A stretch of DNA of 64,000 bases from an uncultured Verrucomicrobiota bacterium (GCA_903916195.1 CAIWVP010000034.1:1-64000); one strand, 5' to 3'; counted from the first letter of the stretch, positions 18,116 through 26,635 are shown. The notes: generated by a model from the letters alone, not told the origin. A program made the numbers and translations.

Positions 18116-19771
18116 CTACGGGGTCAGCGGCAGCAGCCATGCGCCGAGCAGCACCAAGGCGAACCCCACGCAGCCCATCAGGCTCATCATCACCGAGGCT
18201 GTCTTCAACGTCTCGGCCTCGGTCATGCCGCTCATCCGGCTGATGATCCAGAAGCCGCTGTCGTTGAGCCACGGGATCGGCTTCGAGCCGCACCCGACGG
18301 CGAGCGCGAGATAGACCGGATGATACGGCAGCGCCGCAGCCGCCGCGAGGGGCGCGACCACGCCCGCGGCGGTGATCATCGCGACGGTGGCGGAGCCCTG
18401 CGCGATCCGCACCAGCGCGGTCACGGCGAAGGCCGCGGTCAGCAGCGCGAAATGCCCGGAGCCGGAGAACGCCGCGAGGCGCGACGCGACGTCCGTCTGC
18501 CGCAATGCCGCGCCGAACGCGCCGCCCGCCGCGGTGATGAGCAGGATCACACCGCCGCTGGCGACCGCCGGGGCCAACGCGTCCTTGAGGATGCGCCAAC
18601 GCCAGCCGTTCTGGCGGACCAGCACCAAGACCGCGATGACCGTCCCGAGCAGCAACGACATCTGGGTCTGGCCGAGGAAGTGGATGGTTCCGGCCCACGC
18701 GGTCGCCGCCGGCGCCGGCGCGAACGCCTTCAGGGATTCGCTCGCCGCGATCAACGAGACCGGCAGGAGGATCGGCAGGACGGACAGACCCAGCGAGGGA
18801 AGCGTGTCCGGCGACCGGACGACCGGCGCAGGCGCGTCGCCTCCACCGTCGTCGCCCACCGGTCGCAGCGGGATGGGCCAGCGGCGGTTCGCCCACCGCG
18901 CATAGGCCAAGCCCACGAGCACGGGCAATCCACCCACCACCAATCCGCCCGCCATCATCGTGCCGACGGACACGCCGAACGCTTGCGCGGCGAAGAGCGG
19001 TCCCGGTGTCGGCGGAACCAGCGAGTGCGCCATCGTCGCGCCGGCCACGATGCTGAGCGTGTAGAGCAGGAAATCCCGGCCCGTGCGCGCGGCCAACCCG
19101 CGGCCCAGCGGCATGAGCAGGTAGAACACCGTGTCGAAGAACACCGGGATGCCGAGCAGGAAACCGCTCAACGCAAACCCTTGCGAGGCGCGCGGCTCAC
19201 CCAAACCGGCTTGGATCCAGCGCACGATGCGGTCCGCCGCGCCGCTCTCGGTCAGGCATTGACCGATGACCGACGCCAGCACGATGAGCAACCCGATCCC
19301 TCGGCAGGTGTCGCCGAAGCCGTCCGCGACCACCTCCAGCGGATGCCGCCGGCTCTGGGCCACCGCGGCCTCCCAAGCGGCCACGGGAGCGAGCCACAGG
19401 TCGTCCGCGGGAAGCTGGGACAGACCCGTGTCGCTCAACCGCCAGACGGCGCGGTCGCCGTCCTGTTGCCGCAGCAGCAAGGCCGTCGCCAACGGGGCCG
19501 GTCCGTCCGCCCGCTGCGTGAACAAACGCACGCGTCCTTCCGCCGGCGGTTTGGATCGGGGCGGGAAGGTGACCTCGCCGCTGGCGACATCCGTGCGCGC
19601 GACTTGGACGGCGCCGGCCCGGAGCGCCTGCCATTGCCGCGCCGGCGCGGGCGTGAGCAAGCAGACGACCAAGGCCCCGGCCACGAGCGAAAGAAACGCA
19701 TGCAGCCGGAAAGCCATCAGGCACGTCACCATGACGGCCGTGCCGGCGAGCACGATGAGCAGGGGGTCCAT
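18116..19771 (-). CDS. GntP-family gluconate-type permease with a large soluble insertion
   Basis: This 551-residue inner-membrane protein has about 12 hydrophobic segments and GntP-family blocks: GIGLLIVLASVIGQCLTESG, FFDTVFYLLMPLGRGLA, HSLVPPTPGPLFAAQAFGV, RIAQGSATVAMITAAGV and GCGSKPIPWLNDSGFWI. The family imports gluconate and related sugar acids with protons. Unusually, residues of about 55-140 form a hydrophilic, probably beta-rich insertion (FPPRSKPPAEGRVRLFTQ, VWRLSDTGLSQL) between the second and third membrane segments. The ATG at 19771 begins the first membrane helix (MDPLLIVLAGTAVMV), so the longer ORF-track start (19864) is not used. It is divergent from an IlvD/Edd-type sugar-acid dehydratase, which supports sugar-acid uptake. 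Confidence 0.85.
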   Translation of the reverse strand: MDPLLIVLAGTAVMVTCLMAFRLHAFLSLVAGALVVCLLTPAPARQWQALRAGAVQVARTDVASGEVTFPPRSKPPAEGRVRLFTQRADGPAPLATALLLRQQDGDRAVWRLSDTGLSQLPADDLWLAPVAAWEAAVAQSRRHPLEVVADGFGDTCRGIGLLIVLASVIGQCLTESGAADRIVRWIQAGLGEPRASQGFALSGFLLGIPVFFDTVFYLLMPLGRGLAARTGRDFLLYTLSIVAGATMAHSLVPPTPGPLFAAQAFGVSVGTMMAGGLVVGGLPVLVGLAYARWANRRWPIPLRPVGDDGGGDAPAPVVRSPDTLPSLGLSVLPILLPVSLIAASESLKAFAPAPAATAWAGTIHFLGQTQMSLLLGTVIAVLVLVRQNGWRWRILKDALAPAVASGGVILLITAAGGAFGAALRQTDVASRLAAFSGSGHFALLTAAFAVTALVRIAQGSATVAMITAAGVVAPLAAAAALPYHPVYLALAVGCGSKPIPWLNDSGFWIISRMSGMTEAETLKTASVMMSLMGCVGFALVLLGAWLLPLTP

Positions 19772-19898
19772 CCCTCGATGACAGCGGAGTGGACGGCGAA
19801 GCTCAAAGCCGAAAGCGTGGAATCCGATGCTTCGGAGCGCGAACCGCGCCGCGTTCCCGGCCATCGGTCGAACGAGCCACCCGCGCGGCAGTTTTCAG

Positions 19899-20003
19899 CG
19901 TGCTGCCGGCGTCCCGCCGGCAGGGCCACCGATGACCCGAAAACATTCGTGCCCGTGCTCGGCTTCGCTACGTCGCCCCTGCCTGCAAGATGCCGGCAGC
20001 ACG
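19899..20003. repeat. Inverted repeat pair, about 27 bp arms
   Basis: The left arm begins CGTGCTGCCGGC and ends CGGCAGGG. The right arm (19976-20003), read in reverse complement, begins with the same 12 bases and ends AGGCAGGGG, with a few mismatches between. The layout is the same as in the pair at 14.1-14.2 kb but the sequence is unrelated, so a second dispersed-repeat family is likely. Confidence 0.75.
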
Positions 20004-20052
20004 TTGCCCAAAGAATGGCAGGCGCGGCCACGGGATGTGCCGGCAATCCGTT

Positions 20053-20088
20053 CTTTTGAGCTTTGAGCTTTGAACTTTGGGCTCCGAA
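20053..20088 (+). repeat. Degenerate heptad tandem repeat (CTTTGAG-type)
   Basis: Five consecutive units (CTTTTGAG, CTTTGAG, CTTTGAA, CTTTGGG, CTCCGAA) lie just upstream of the IlvD/Edd gene start at 20111. The period matches the heptad repeat at 874-901. Confidence 0.75.
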
Positions 20089-20110
20089 CCTAGCGTGCTC
20101 CCACCACTCC

Positions 20111-21844
20111 ATGTCATCCGCCGCGCGCAAACGTCCCGAGGACCTCCGCAGCCATCGCTGGTTCGGTCCCGACGACCTCCGGTCCTTCGGCCACCGCTCG
20201 CGCACGAAGGGCATGGGCTTCGACACCGAGGATTTCGCCGGCAAGCCGGTCATCGCCCTGCTCAACACCTGGAGCGATCTCAACACCTGCCACTCGCATC
20301 TGCGCGAGCGGGCCGAGCAGGTGAAGCGCGGCGTGTGGCAGGCGGGCGGTTTCCCGGTCGAGCTGCCCGTGATGTCGCTGAGCGAGCAGTTCATGAAGCC
20401 GACGTCGATGCTCTACCGGAACCTCACCGCGATGGAGGTCGAGGAGACGTTGCGCTGCCATCCCATCGACGGCGCGGTGCTGATGGGCGGTTGCGACAAG
20501 ACCGTCCCGGCGCTGCTCATGGGCGCGCTGACGATGGACCTGCCCTGCGTCTTCCTGCCGGCGGGCCCGATGCTCAAGGGACGTTGGCGCAACGAGACGC
20601 TCGGCAGCGGCAGCGATGCGTGGAAGTTCTGGGCCGAGCGCTGCGCCGGGAAGATCGGCTGCGACGCCTGGCGCGAGATCGAGGATGGCATCGCCCGCTC
20701 GCCCGGCGTGTGCATGACGATGGGCACGGCGGCCACGATGGCCTGCGTCGTCGAGGCGCTGGGCTTCATCTTCCCCGGGGCGGCGTCCATCCCGGCGGTC
20801 CAATCGGCGCACTCGCGTCTCGCCGTCGCCTGCGGACGGCGCGCCGTCGAGATGGTCTGGCAGGACGTGCGCCCGTCGCGTATCGCCACCCGCGCCGCCT
20901 TCGAGAACGCGGTCACGACGCTGATGGCCATCGGCGGCTCGACCAACGCCATCGTCCATCTGATCGCCCTCGCAGGACGCGCCGGGACGAAGCTCACGCT
21001 CGACGATTTCGACCGCGTCTCGCGGCGCACGCCGCTGCTGGCGGACATGCGGCCGACCGGAAGGTTCCTCATGGAGGACTTCCACGACGCCGGCGGCGTG
21101 CCGGCGCTGCTCGGCCGCATCCGCGACCTGCTCGACCTCGGTTGCCTCAACGTCGTCGGCAAGACCTTGGGCGAGGCCATCGACGGAGCGGAGGTGCTCG
21201 ACGACCAGGTGATCCGGCCGCGCGACGGCGCGTTGGCCTCCGAAGGCGGCATGGCGGTCCTGAGGGGCAACCTCGCGCCCGACGGCTGCGTGATCAAGCA
21301 CCTCGCGGCCGAACCCCGGCTGCGCCAGCACACCGGCCCCGCGCTCGTCTTCCGCGATTATCCCGACCTCAAGGCACGCATCGACCGCGACGACCTGCCG
21401 GTCACGGCGGATTCGGTGATCGTCCTGCAGAACGCCGGCCCGGTCGGCGCGCCGGGGATGCCCGAGTGGGGCATGTTGCCCATCCCGAAGAAGCTGCTGA
21501 AGGCCGGCGTGCGCGACATGGTCCGGCTCTCCGACGCGCGGATGAGCGGCACGAGCTACGGCGCCTGCGTGCTGCACATCGCTCCGGAATCGGCCGCCGG
21601 TGGACCGCTCGCGTGGGTCCAGGACGGCGACTTGATCGAGCTCGACGTCGCCGGACGCCGCCTCCACTGGCACGTCTCCGACGAGGAGATCGCACGCCGT
21701 CGCGCCGCGTGGAATGCGCCCGCACCGCGCTTCGCCCGGGGCTACGGCAAGCTCTTCAGCGAAGAGGTCACGCAGGCCCACGAAGGCTGCGATTTCCGCT
21801 TTCTTCACCACGGTCCGCCGACGCCCGAGCCCGACATCTTCTGA
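20111..21844 (+). CDS. IlvD/Edd-family sugar-acid dehydratase
   Basis: This 577-residue protein of the dihydroxy-acid/6-phosphogluconate dehydratase family carries the Fe-S cysteines in NTCHSHL, MGGCDKTVPALLMGA and PGVCMTMGTAATMA, plus the C-terminal block RMSGTSYGACVLHI. Length and the N-terminal RSHRWFGPDDLRSFGHRSR, typical of arabonate/xylonate-type members, point to dehydration of an aldonic acid to a 2-keto-3-deoxy acid rather than to branched-chain amino-acid synthesis. The DHDPS-family gene starts 4 nt after its stop and could process the product. A GntP permease is divergent upstream. I chose the ATG at 20111 over the ORF-track start because it begins the conserved part and lies after the heptad repeat. 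The exact sugar acid is unknown. Confidence 0.87.
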   Translation: MSSAARKRPEDLRSHRWFGPDDLRSFGHRSRTKGMGFDTEDFAGKPVIALLNTWSDLNTCHSHLRERAEQVKRGVWQAGGFPVELPVMSLSEQFMKPTSMLYRNLTAMEVEETLRCHPIDGAVLMGGCDKTVPALLMGALTMDLPCVFLPAGPMLKGRWRNETLGSGSDAWKFWAERCAGKIGCDAWREIEDGIARSPGVCMTMGTAATMACVVEALGFIFPGAASIPAVQSAHSRLAVACGRRAVEMVWQDVRPSRIATRAAFENAVTTLMAIGGSTNAIVHLIALAGRAGTKLTLDDFDRVSRRTPLLADMRPTGRFLMEDFHDAGGVPALLGRIRDLLDLGCLNVVGKTLGEAIDGAEVLDDQVIRPRDGALASEGGMAVLRGNLAPDGCVIKHLAAEPRLRQHTGPALVFRDYPDLKARIDRDDLPVTADSVIVLQNAGPVGAPGMPEWGMLPIPKKLLKAGVRDMVRLSDARMSGTSYGACVLHIAPESAAGGPLAWVQDGDLIELDVAGRRLHWHVSDEEIARRRAAWNAPAPRFARGYGKLFSEEVTQAHEGCDFRFLHHGPPTPEPDIF

Positions 21845-21848
21845 ACCT

Positions 21849-22772
21849 ATGGACACACGCCCCGTCACCACCGCCCGTCTCGCCGCTTCCGTCGTCGCCG
21901 TGCCGCCGCTCGCCCGCGATGCCGATGGGTGCATCTCCGCCGCCGAGAACGCCAAGATCATCCGCCACATCGAGGCCGGCGGCGTCGACACGCTGCTCTA
22001 CGGCGGCAACGCGATCCTCTACCACATCCGTCCCAGCGAATACGCCGGCATGCTGACGATGCTCGCCGGAGCGGCCGCGAAGGACACCTTGGTCGTGCCG
22101 TCCGCGGGCCCGTCCTACGGCGTGATGATGGACCAGGCCGAGGTGCTGCGGGACTTCGAGTTCCCGACGGTGATGGTCCTGCCGCACCAAGGCCTGAACA
22201 CCTTCGCGGGGGTCGAGACCGGACTGCGGCGCTTCGCGCAGAAGCTCGGCAAGCCGATCGTCGTCTACGTGAAGCAGGAGGGCTACGTGACGCCGAAGGA
22301 AGTCGCGCGGCTGGTCGCCGACGGCGTGGTCTCGTGGATCAAGTACGCCATCGTCCGCCCCGATCCGGCGGAGGACCCCTTCCTCAAGGACCTGGTCGGC
22401 CTCGTGCCGCCGTCGCTCATCGTGAGCGGTATCGGCGAGCAACCTGCCATCGCCCATGTGCGCGGCTTCGGCCTCACGGGCTTCACCAGCGGTTGCGTGT
22501 GCGTCGCGCCGGCGTTGTCGCAGAAGATGCTGCTGGCCATGCGCGCCGGGGACTGGGCGGAGGCGGAGCGGATCCGCGGGATCTTCAGACCGCTGGAAGA
22601 CCTGCGGAACGCGATCAACCCCGTGCGGGTGCTGCACGAGGCCGTACGCCTCGCCGGAGTCGCGGACACCGGCACGATCCTTCCGCTGCTGAGCCCGCTC
22701 GACGAGACCCAGCGCGCGACCGTCGCCTCGGCGGCGAAGGCGTTGCTCTCGCAACCTGGCGCGACGGTCTGA
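21849..22772 (+). CDS. DHDPS/N-acetylneuraminate lyase family protein (keto-deoxy-sugar-acid aldolase or dehydratase)
   Basis: This 307-residue TIM-barrel class I lyase has an N-terminal ARLAASVVAVPPLARDADG, a substrate-loop-like ILYHIRPSEYAGM, and the Schiff-base Lys most likely in SWIKYAIVR. It starts 4 nt after the sugar-acid dehydratase, so the two are almost certainly co-translated and linked in function. It would act on the 2-keto-3-deoxy acid made by the dehydratase, either splitting it by aldol cleavage or dehydrating it as 2-keto-3-deoxy-arabonate dehydratases do. Real dihydrodipicolinate synthase is less likely because of the neighbour. No downstream dehydrogenase is encoded here. 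Confidence 0.82.
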   Translation: MDTRPVTTARLAASVVAVPPLARDADGCISAAENAKIIRHIEAGGVDTLLYGGNAILYHIRPSEYAGMLTMLAGAAAKDTLVVPSAGPSYGVMMDQAEVLRDFEFPTVMVLPHQGLNTFAGVETGLRRFAQKLGKPIVVYVKQEGYVTPKEVARLVADGVVSWIKYAIVRPDPAEDPFLKDLVGLVPPSLIVSGIGEQPAIAHVRGFGLTGFTSGCVCVAPALSQKMLLAMRAGDWAEAERIRGIFRPLEDLRNAINPVRVLHEAVRLAGVADTGTILPLLSPLDETQRATVASAAKALLSQPGATV

Positions 22773-22803
22773 CGACGCGACGACGCGACGGCGCGACGAC
22801 GCG
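22772..22803. repeat. Octanucleotide tandem repeat (ACGACGCG)x4
   Basis: Four 8-nt units, one with a single substitution (ACGGCGCG), start at the last base of the DHDPS-family stop codon and fill most of the short gap to the convergent cyclase gene. Confidence 0.85.
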
Positions 22804-22818
22804 GAGCCGGGCCGCGCC

Positions 22819-24021
22819 TCAAGCCGTCACGCGGAGCAGCGAACCGCCGCGCGCGAGATGGCGCCGCTGCAGCTCGTCGATGGCGTCGACGACCAGCGAC
22901 TGCGACATCTCGTGCACCTCGAAGCCCTGGCCGATGGCGCGGAGGAGCGTGATGGTGAGCTCGCCGCCGAGATGCTCGCGGAACTCCTCCAGCCCGGCGA
23001 CGACCAGCAGTTGGCCGGTCTCGTCCTCATGCAGGAGCTCGCCGGCGAAGAGGTCGAAGCCGAGCCGCTCCAACAGCACCAGCACGCGCTCCGCGTCGGC
23101 CGCGCCGAGGAACCCCCGGGAGCGCGCGTAGACGACATCGAGAGCGACCCCGACGGCCACGGCCTCGCCGTGGCGGAGCCGGTATTCGGAAAGCTGCTCC
23201 AGCTTGTGGGCGGCCCAATGGCCGAAATCGAGCGGACGCGCGCTGCCCATCTCGAACGGATCACCGTTGCCCGCGATGTGGTCGAGGTGCAGCTCGGCGC
23301 TGCGGAAGATGAGACGCTGCATCGCCGCGGGTTCGAACGCGGCGAGCGCGGCGGCGTCCTGCTCCATCCGGGCGAAGAACGCGGCGTCGCGGATGCAGGC
23401 GACCTTCACCGCCTCGACGTAGCCGGCGCGCTTGTCGCGCGGCGGGAGCGTCTCCAGCAGCTTGAAGTCGTTGATCACCGCGAACGGCGGCGTGAAGGTG
23501 CCGACGAAGTTCTTCTTCCCGAACGCGTTGATGCCGTTCTTCACGCCCACGCCTGAATCGTCCTGCGCCAAGGTCGTGGTGGGGAGCCGGACCAGCCGGA
23601 CGCCACGGTGCGCGGTCGCCGCGGCGAGGCCCACCATGTCGAGCAGCGCGCCGCCGCCGATGGCGAGCACGTAGTCGTGCCGGTCGATGTGGAACCGCTC
23701 GATGAGCGCGTGGATCTCGGAGACGCGGAAGTAGGCGTTCTTCACCGGCTCGCCGCCGATGATGAGCACCGGCGGGCAGACGAGCAGGGTGGAGTCGGCG
23801 CGGGCCGCGAACCACGCCTCGATCCGCGCGACCAATCCGGGCGCCGCCTGTGCAAGCGCCTCGTCGACGACGACCAACGCCTTGGCCCGGCGTCCGAACG
23901 GCACCGGCCGCCCCTCGACGAGCACGTCGGCGAGCAGCACGTTTTCCAGCGAGAACACGTCGTGCGTAAAATGCACTTGGTGCCGCCAGCGGACTTCGAT
24001 GGTGCGTTCCAGGGTGGGCAT
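22819..24021 (-). CDS. 3-dehydroquinate synthase-like sugar phosphate cyclase (possibly EboD-type)
   Basis: This 400-residue member of the sugar phosphate cyclase superfamily has the NAD-binding GGGALLDMVGLAAATAHRG, PTTTLAQDDSGVGVKNGIN, and metal ligands in GYVEAVKVA, HWAAHKLEQ and RHGEAVAVG. The metal-binding and NAD motifs are intact, so it should be active. The N-terminus (EVRWRHQVHFTHDVFSLEN) and the length are unlike ordinary AroB (about 350-370) and recall EboD, the cyclase-like protein of the eboABCDEF cluster; this is from memory. No other ebo or shikimate gene is seen here. I chose the ATG at 24021; the ORF-track extension (to 24207) runs through the upstream terminator region. It faces the sugar-acid genes convergently. 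Confidence 0.8.
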   Translation of the reverse strand: MPTLERTIEVRWRHQVHFTHDVFSLENVLLADVLVEGRPVPFGRRAKALVVVDEALAQAAPGLVARIEAWFAARADSTLLVCPPVLIIGGEPVKNAYFRVSEIHALIERFHIDRHDYVLAIGGGALLDMVGLAAATAHRGVRLVRLPTTTLAQDDSGVGVKNGINAFGKKNFVGTFTPPFAVINDFKLLETLPPRDKRAGYVEAVKVACIRDAAFFARMEQDAAALAAFEPAAMQRLIFRSAELHLDHIAGNGDPFEMGSARPLDFGHWAAHKLEQLSEYRLRHGEAVAVGVALDVVYARSRGFLGAADAERVLVLLERLGFDLFAGELLHEDETGQLLVVAGLEEFREHLGGELTITLLRAIGQGFEVHEMSQSLVVDAIDELQRRHLARGGSLLRVTA

Positions 24022-24103
24022 CGGACAGATCGTTGCGGTCGGACGGGGCAGGGCCGGGATTATTTGATCAGGTTCCAAGAACCGCACCGGAAGCCAGGGC
24101 GGC

Positions 24104-24138
24104 GGAAAACAGGCACGCCCGGCCGAGGCCGGGCGTGC
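24104..24138 (-). terminator. Rho-independent terminator of the ThuA-DUF1080 gene
   Basis: On the minus strand a perfect 12-bp stem (GCACGCCCGGCC / GGCCGGGCGTGC, loop of 2) is followed by TGTTTTCC. It lies 22 nt after the ThuA-DUF1080 stop codon and insulates the cyclase gene downstream. Confidence 0.85.
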
Positions 24139-24160
24139 TGGGAAATGCGGAACCGCGGGA

Positions 24161-25531
24161 TCAATCCAACCGCTGGATGCGGATGTTGCGGAAGCCGGCC
24201 GCACCATGGTCGCCCTGGAGCAGGATCGGACCCGGCTTGTCGTTGTCGTCGTCGAGGTGGCCGCCGGTGCCGTGGGAGACCGGGACGTTGTCGTGGACCT
24301 TCACGCCGTTGAGGATGTAGGTGACCTTGTCGCCCACCATGCGCGCCTCGCCCTGCTGCCATTGGCCGGCCTTGCGGGCCGCCGGGACGGCGCAGGACGC
24401 AACGTTGTACAGGTCGCCGTTCAGGCCCTTGGCATGGCCGTCCTTGTTGGCGTTGTCGAAGATCTGCAGCTCGTAGCGGCCGCGGAGATAGAAGCCGGAG
24501 TTGGACCCGGGCGGCACCTGGTACTCAAAGCGCACGACGAAGTCCTTGTACTTCTCCTCGGTGTGGATGTCGGTGCCGTGCTCGCCCTTGCCGAGCGTGT
24601 TCACGAGCATGCCGTTCTGGACGCTCCACGACTTCGGTCCTTCGGCGCGGCGGTACTTCCAGCCGTTCATCGTCTTGCCGTCGAAGAGCAGCTTGAAGCC
24701 GGCCTTCTTCTCGTCCGCGGAGATGCTGTTCGCGGTGTCGGTCGGCTTGCCCGAGCCCTTCTCGAGGCCGAGCGCCCACTTGATGCCGCCCAAGATGTGC
24801 TGTTGGTAGAGCGCGCTGGTCCAGACGTCCTCGCGGTGGCCGAGCGAGGTGTAGAAGACCTTGCCGCCGTGGCCGACATCCTTGGACCAAGCGATGGGAT
24901 AATCCCCCGGGGCGAGCGTCTGCGGATGCTTGTCGAGCGTGAGCAGCCCGTGGACGCGATCACGGTGCCAGCTGGCGTCGGTGAACTCGTAGATCTCGTC
25001 GAAGATGGTGTAGACGGGCCCGAGGTGTTTGGTGGCCGGATGGCTCGGGTCCTGGTTGTAGGCGTCCACCTGCACCTGGGCGCCATGGGTCTTGAACTCG
25101 GCGCCGAGCAGGTCGATGAACGGTTGGTGGCGGGCGGCCCCGTCGAAGGTATCGCTACACGAGTGCATGCCGATCAAGGCGTGGCCGTTCTCGACCCACT
25201 TGATGAAGCCGTCCTTGTCGGGGATCGCGAGGTTGCCGGTCGTGTTGGCGAAGATGACGGCGTCCACCTGCGCCAGCTTGGCGAGGGTCATCTTCTCCAT
25301 CACGTCGGAGTCGTCCTGGCCCTTCTTGGCATCGCCGCCGCCCCGCACGTAGTCCACGACCGTGAACGCGCCGCTGGTCTCGCCCAGGGTGGCGATGACG
25401 TTCTCGGCGGTGGCGATGGAGCTGTGGCGGAAACCTTTCGTGGCGGTGACGACAAGGACCTTCTTGGGCGCGGCTTCGGCGGCGATCGATCCGACGGCGA
25501 CGAGCGCTGCGGTGAGGAGACGGAGTTTCAT
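24161..25531 (-). CDS. Exported ThuA-like plus DUF1080 fusion protein
   Basis: This 456-residue exported protein has a signal peptide (LLTAALVAVGSIAAEA), a ThuA-like domain (about 20-250) of the glutamine-amidotransferase-like fold (VLVVTATKGFRHSS, VIFANTTGNL, IGMHSCSDTFDG, YTSLGHREDVW), and a C-terminal DUF1080 domain (about 270-456). The DUF1080 part is a concanavalin-like fold with FKLLFDGKTMNGWKY, SNSGFYLRGRYELQI and GPILLQGDHG. DUF1080 proteins have been linked to 3-keto-disaccharide hydrolysis and ThuA to trehalose/sucrose utilisation, so sugar turnover in the periplasm is a reasonable inference. The ATG at 25531 begins the signal peptide. The gene is followed by a strong terminator, so it ends a transcript. 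Confidence 0.88.
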   Translation of the reverse strand: MKLRLLTAALVAVGSIAAEAAPKKVLVVTATKGFRHSSIATAENVIATLGETSGAFTVVDYVRGGGDAKKGQDDSDVMEKMTLAKLAQVDAVIFANTTGNLAIPDKDGFIKWVENGHALIGMHSCSDTFDGAARHQPFIDLLGAEFKTHGAQVQVDAYNQDPSHPATKHLGPVYTIFDEIYEFTDASWHRDRVHGLLTLDKHPQTLAPGDYPIAWSKDVGHGGKVFYTSLGHREDVWTSALYQQHILGGIKWALGLEKGSGKPTDTANSISADEKKAGFKLLFDGKTMNGWKYRRAEGPKSWSVQNGMLVNTLGKGEHGTDIHTEEKYKDFVVRFEYQVPPGSNSGFYLRGRYELQIFDNANKDGHAKGLNGDLYNVASCAVPAARKAGQWQQGEARMVGDKVTYILNGVKVHDNVPVSHGTGGHLDDDNDKPGPILLQGDHGAAGFRNIRIQRLD

Positions 25532-25696
25532 GGCGTGATGCGTGTTTCTGGATGCGTGACGACGCGAGCGCACTGGCGAACGCGGGGACACATCCATTTA
25601 GCCGCTCTGCCCGATGCTGCGGCAAGCTGCGAGTTGGCGACGAGCGCGATCCGTAGCGATCGGATGGAATTCCGGCCCCCGATGGCCGGCACGGGC

Positions 25697-26635
25697 TCAC
25701 GACAGGCGGTCGATCGTGTGGCCGGCGAGGAACTGCTCGGCGGTCATGCGTCGGCCGCCCTCGGGCTGGACCTCGGTCAGGCGCAGCGCGTCTTCACCGC
25801 ACGCGACCACCAGCCCCGCCTTGTCCGCCGCTAGGAGCGTCCCAGGCGCTCCACATCCGGCAACGGGCAACGCCACGTGGACCTTGAGCAGCTTCGCCTT
25901 GGGCCCGGAGGGGATATGGCAGAACGCTCCCGGCCACGGCGTGAACGCCCGGATGCGCGCCGCCAAGGTCCGCGCCGGCCGCGTCCAGTCGAGACGTCCG
26001 TCCTCCTTGGTCACCTTGCGCGCGTAGGTGACGCCTTCCGCGGGCTGGGGCCGCGGGACGATCTCGCCCGCGAGATAGGCGGGCAAGGTGTCGACGAGCA
26101 GCTCGCCGCCGAGCCGGGCCAGGCGGTCGTGCAGGGTCTGGCCGGTGTCGGCGTCGCTGATCGGCGTGCGTGCGATCGAGACGACCGGACCGGTGTCGAG
26201 TCCGGCCTCCATCCGCATCAAGGTGACGCCCGTCTCCGCGTCGCCGTCCGCGATGGCCCACTGGATCGGCGCCGCGCCGCGCCAGCGCGGCAGGATCGAG
26301 GTGTGGACGTTCAGGCAGCCGTGGCGCGGGATGTCGAGCAGGGCCTGCGGCAGGATCTGGCCGTAGGCGGCGACGATGATGAGATCGGGCGCCAGCGCGC
26401 GGAGCTGGTCGAGGAACGCCGGGTCGCGGGCCTTCTCCGGTTGCAGCACCGGCAAGCCACGTGCGAGCGCCTCGATCTTCACCGGCGGTGGCTGGAGCTG
26501 GAGATCGCGGCCCTTCGGTCGGTCCGGTTGGGCGACGACCGCGACGACAGGGAACCGGTGATCGTCCGCCAAAGTGGCCAAGACCTCGCGGGCCAGGTCG
26601 GGCGTGCCCATGAAGATGATCCGGAGCGGAATCAT
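25697..26635 (-). CDS. fmt: Methionyl-tRNA formyltransferase
   Basis: This 312-residue enzyme formylates initiator methionyl-tRNA with 10-formyl-tetrahydrofolate. The N-terminus IIFMGTPDLAREVL and the catalytic block LNVHTSILPRWRGAAPIQWAI with its Asn-His pair are characteristic; DTGPVVS and the C-terminal OB-like domain with TYARKVTKEDGRLDW complete it. Length is standard. It lies about 85 nt downstream of adk on the same strand. Peptide deformylase (def), a frequent neighbour of fmt, is not here. Confidence 0.95.
   Translation of the reverse strand: MIPLRIIFMGTPDLAREVLATLADDHRFPVVAVVAQPDRPKGRDLQLQPPPVKIEALARGLPVLQPEKARDPAFLDQLRALAPDLIIVAAYGQILPQALLDIPRHGCLNVHTSILPRWRGAAPIQWAIADGDAETGVTLMRMEAGLDTGPVVSIARTPISDADTGQTLHDRLARLGGELLVDTLPAYLAGEIVPRPQPAEGVTYARKVTKEDGRLDWTRPARTLAARIRAFTPWPGAFCHIPSGPKAKLLKVHVALPVAGCGAPGTLLAADKAGLVVACGEDALRLTEVQPEGGRRMTAEQFLAGHTIDRLS

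Larger units (their letters stand above)
19772..20110. other. Divergent intergenic region with inverted repeat
   Basis: The 339 nt between the GntP permease and the dehydratase have no gene. They contain the inverted repeat at 19899-20003 and a heptad tandem repeat at 20053-20088 ending about 20 nt before the dehydratase start. Promoters and operators of the divergent sugar-acid genes should lie here; none could be assigned by eye. Confidence 0.65.

Noticed and set aside
20111-21844. Branched-chain dihydroxy-acid dehydratase (IlvD) for the dehydratase gene
   Set aside because: Length, the N-terminal motif and neighbours (DHDPS-family gene 4 nt away, GntP permease) favour a sugar-acid dehydratase.
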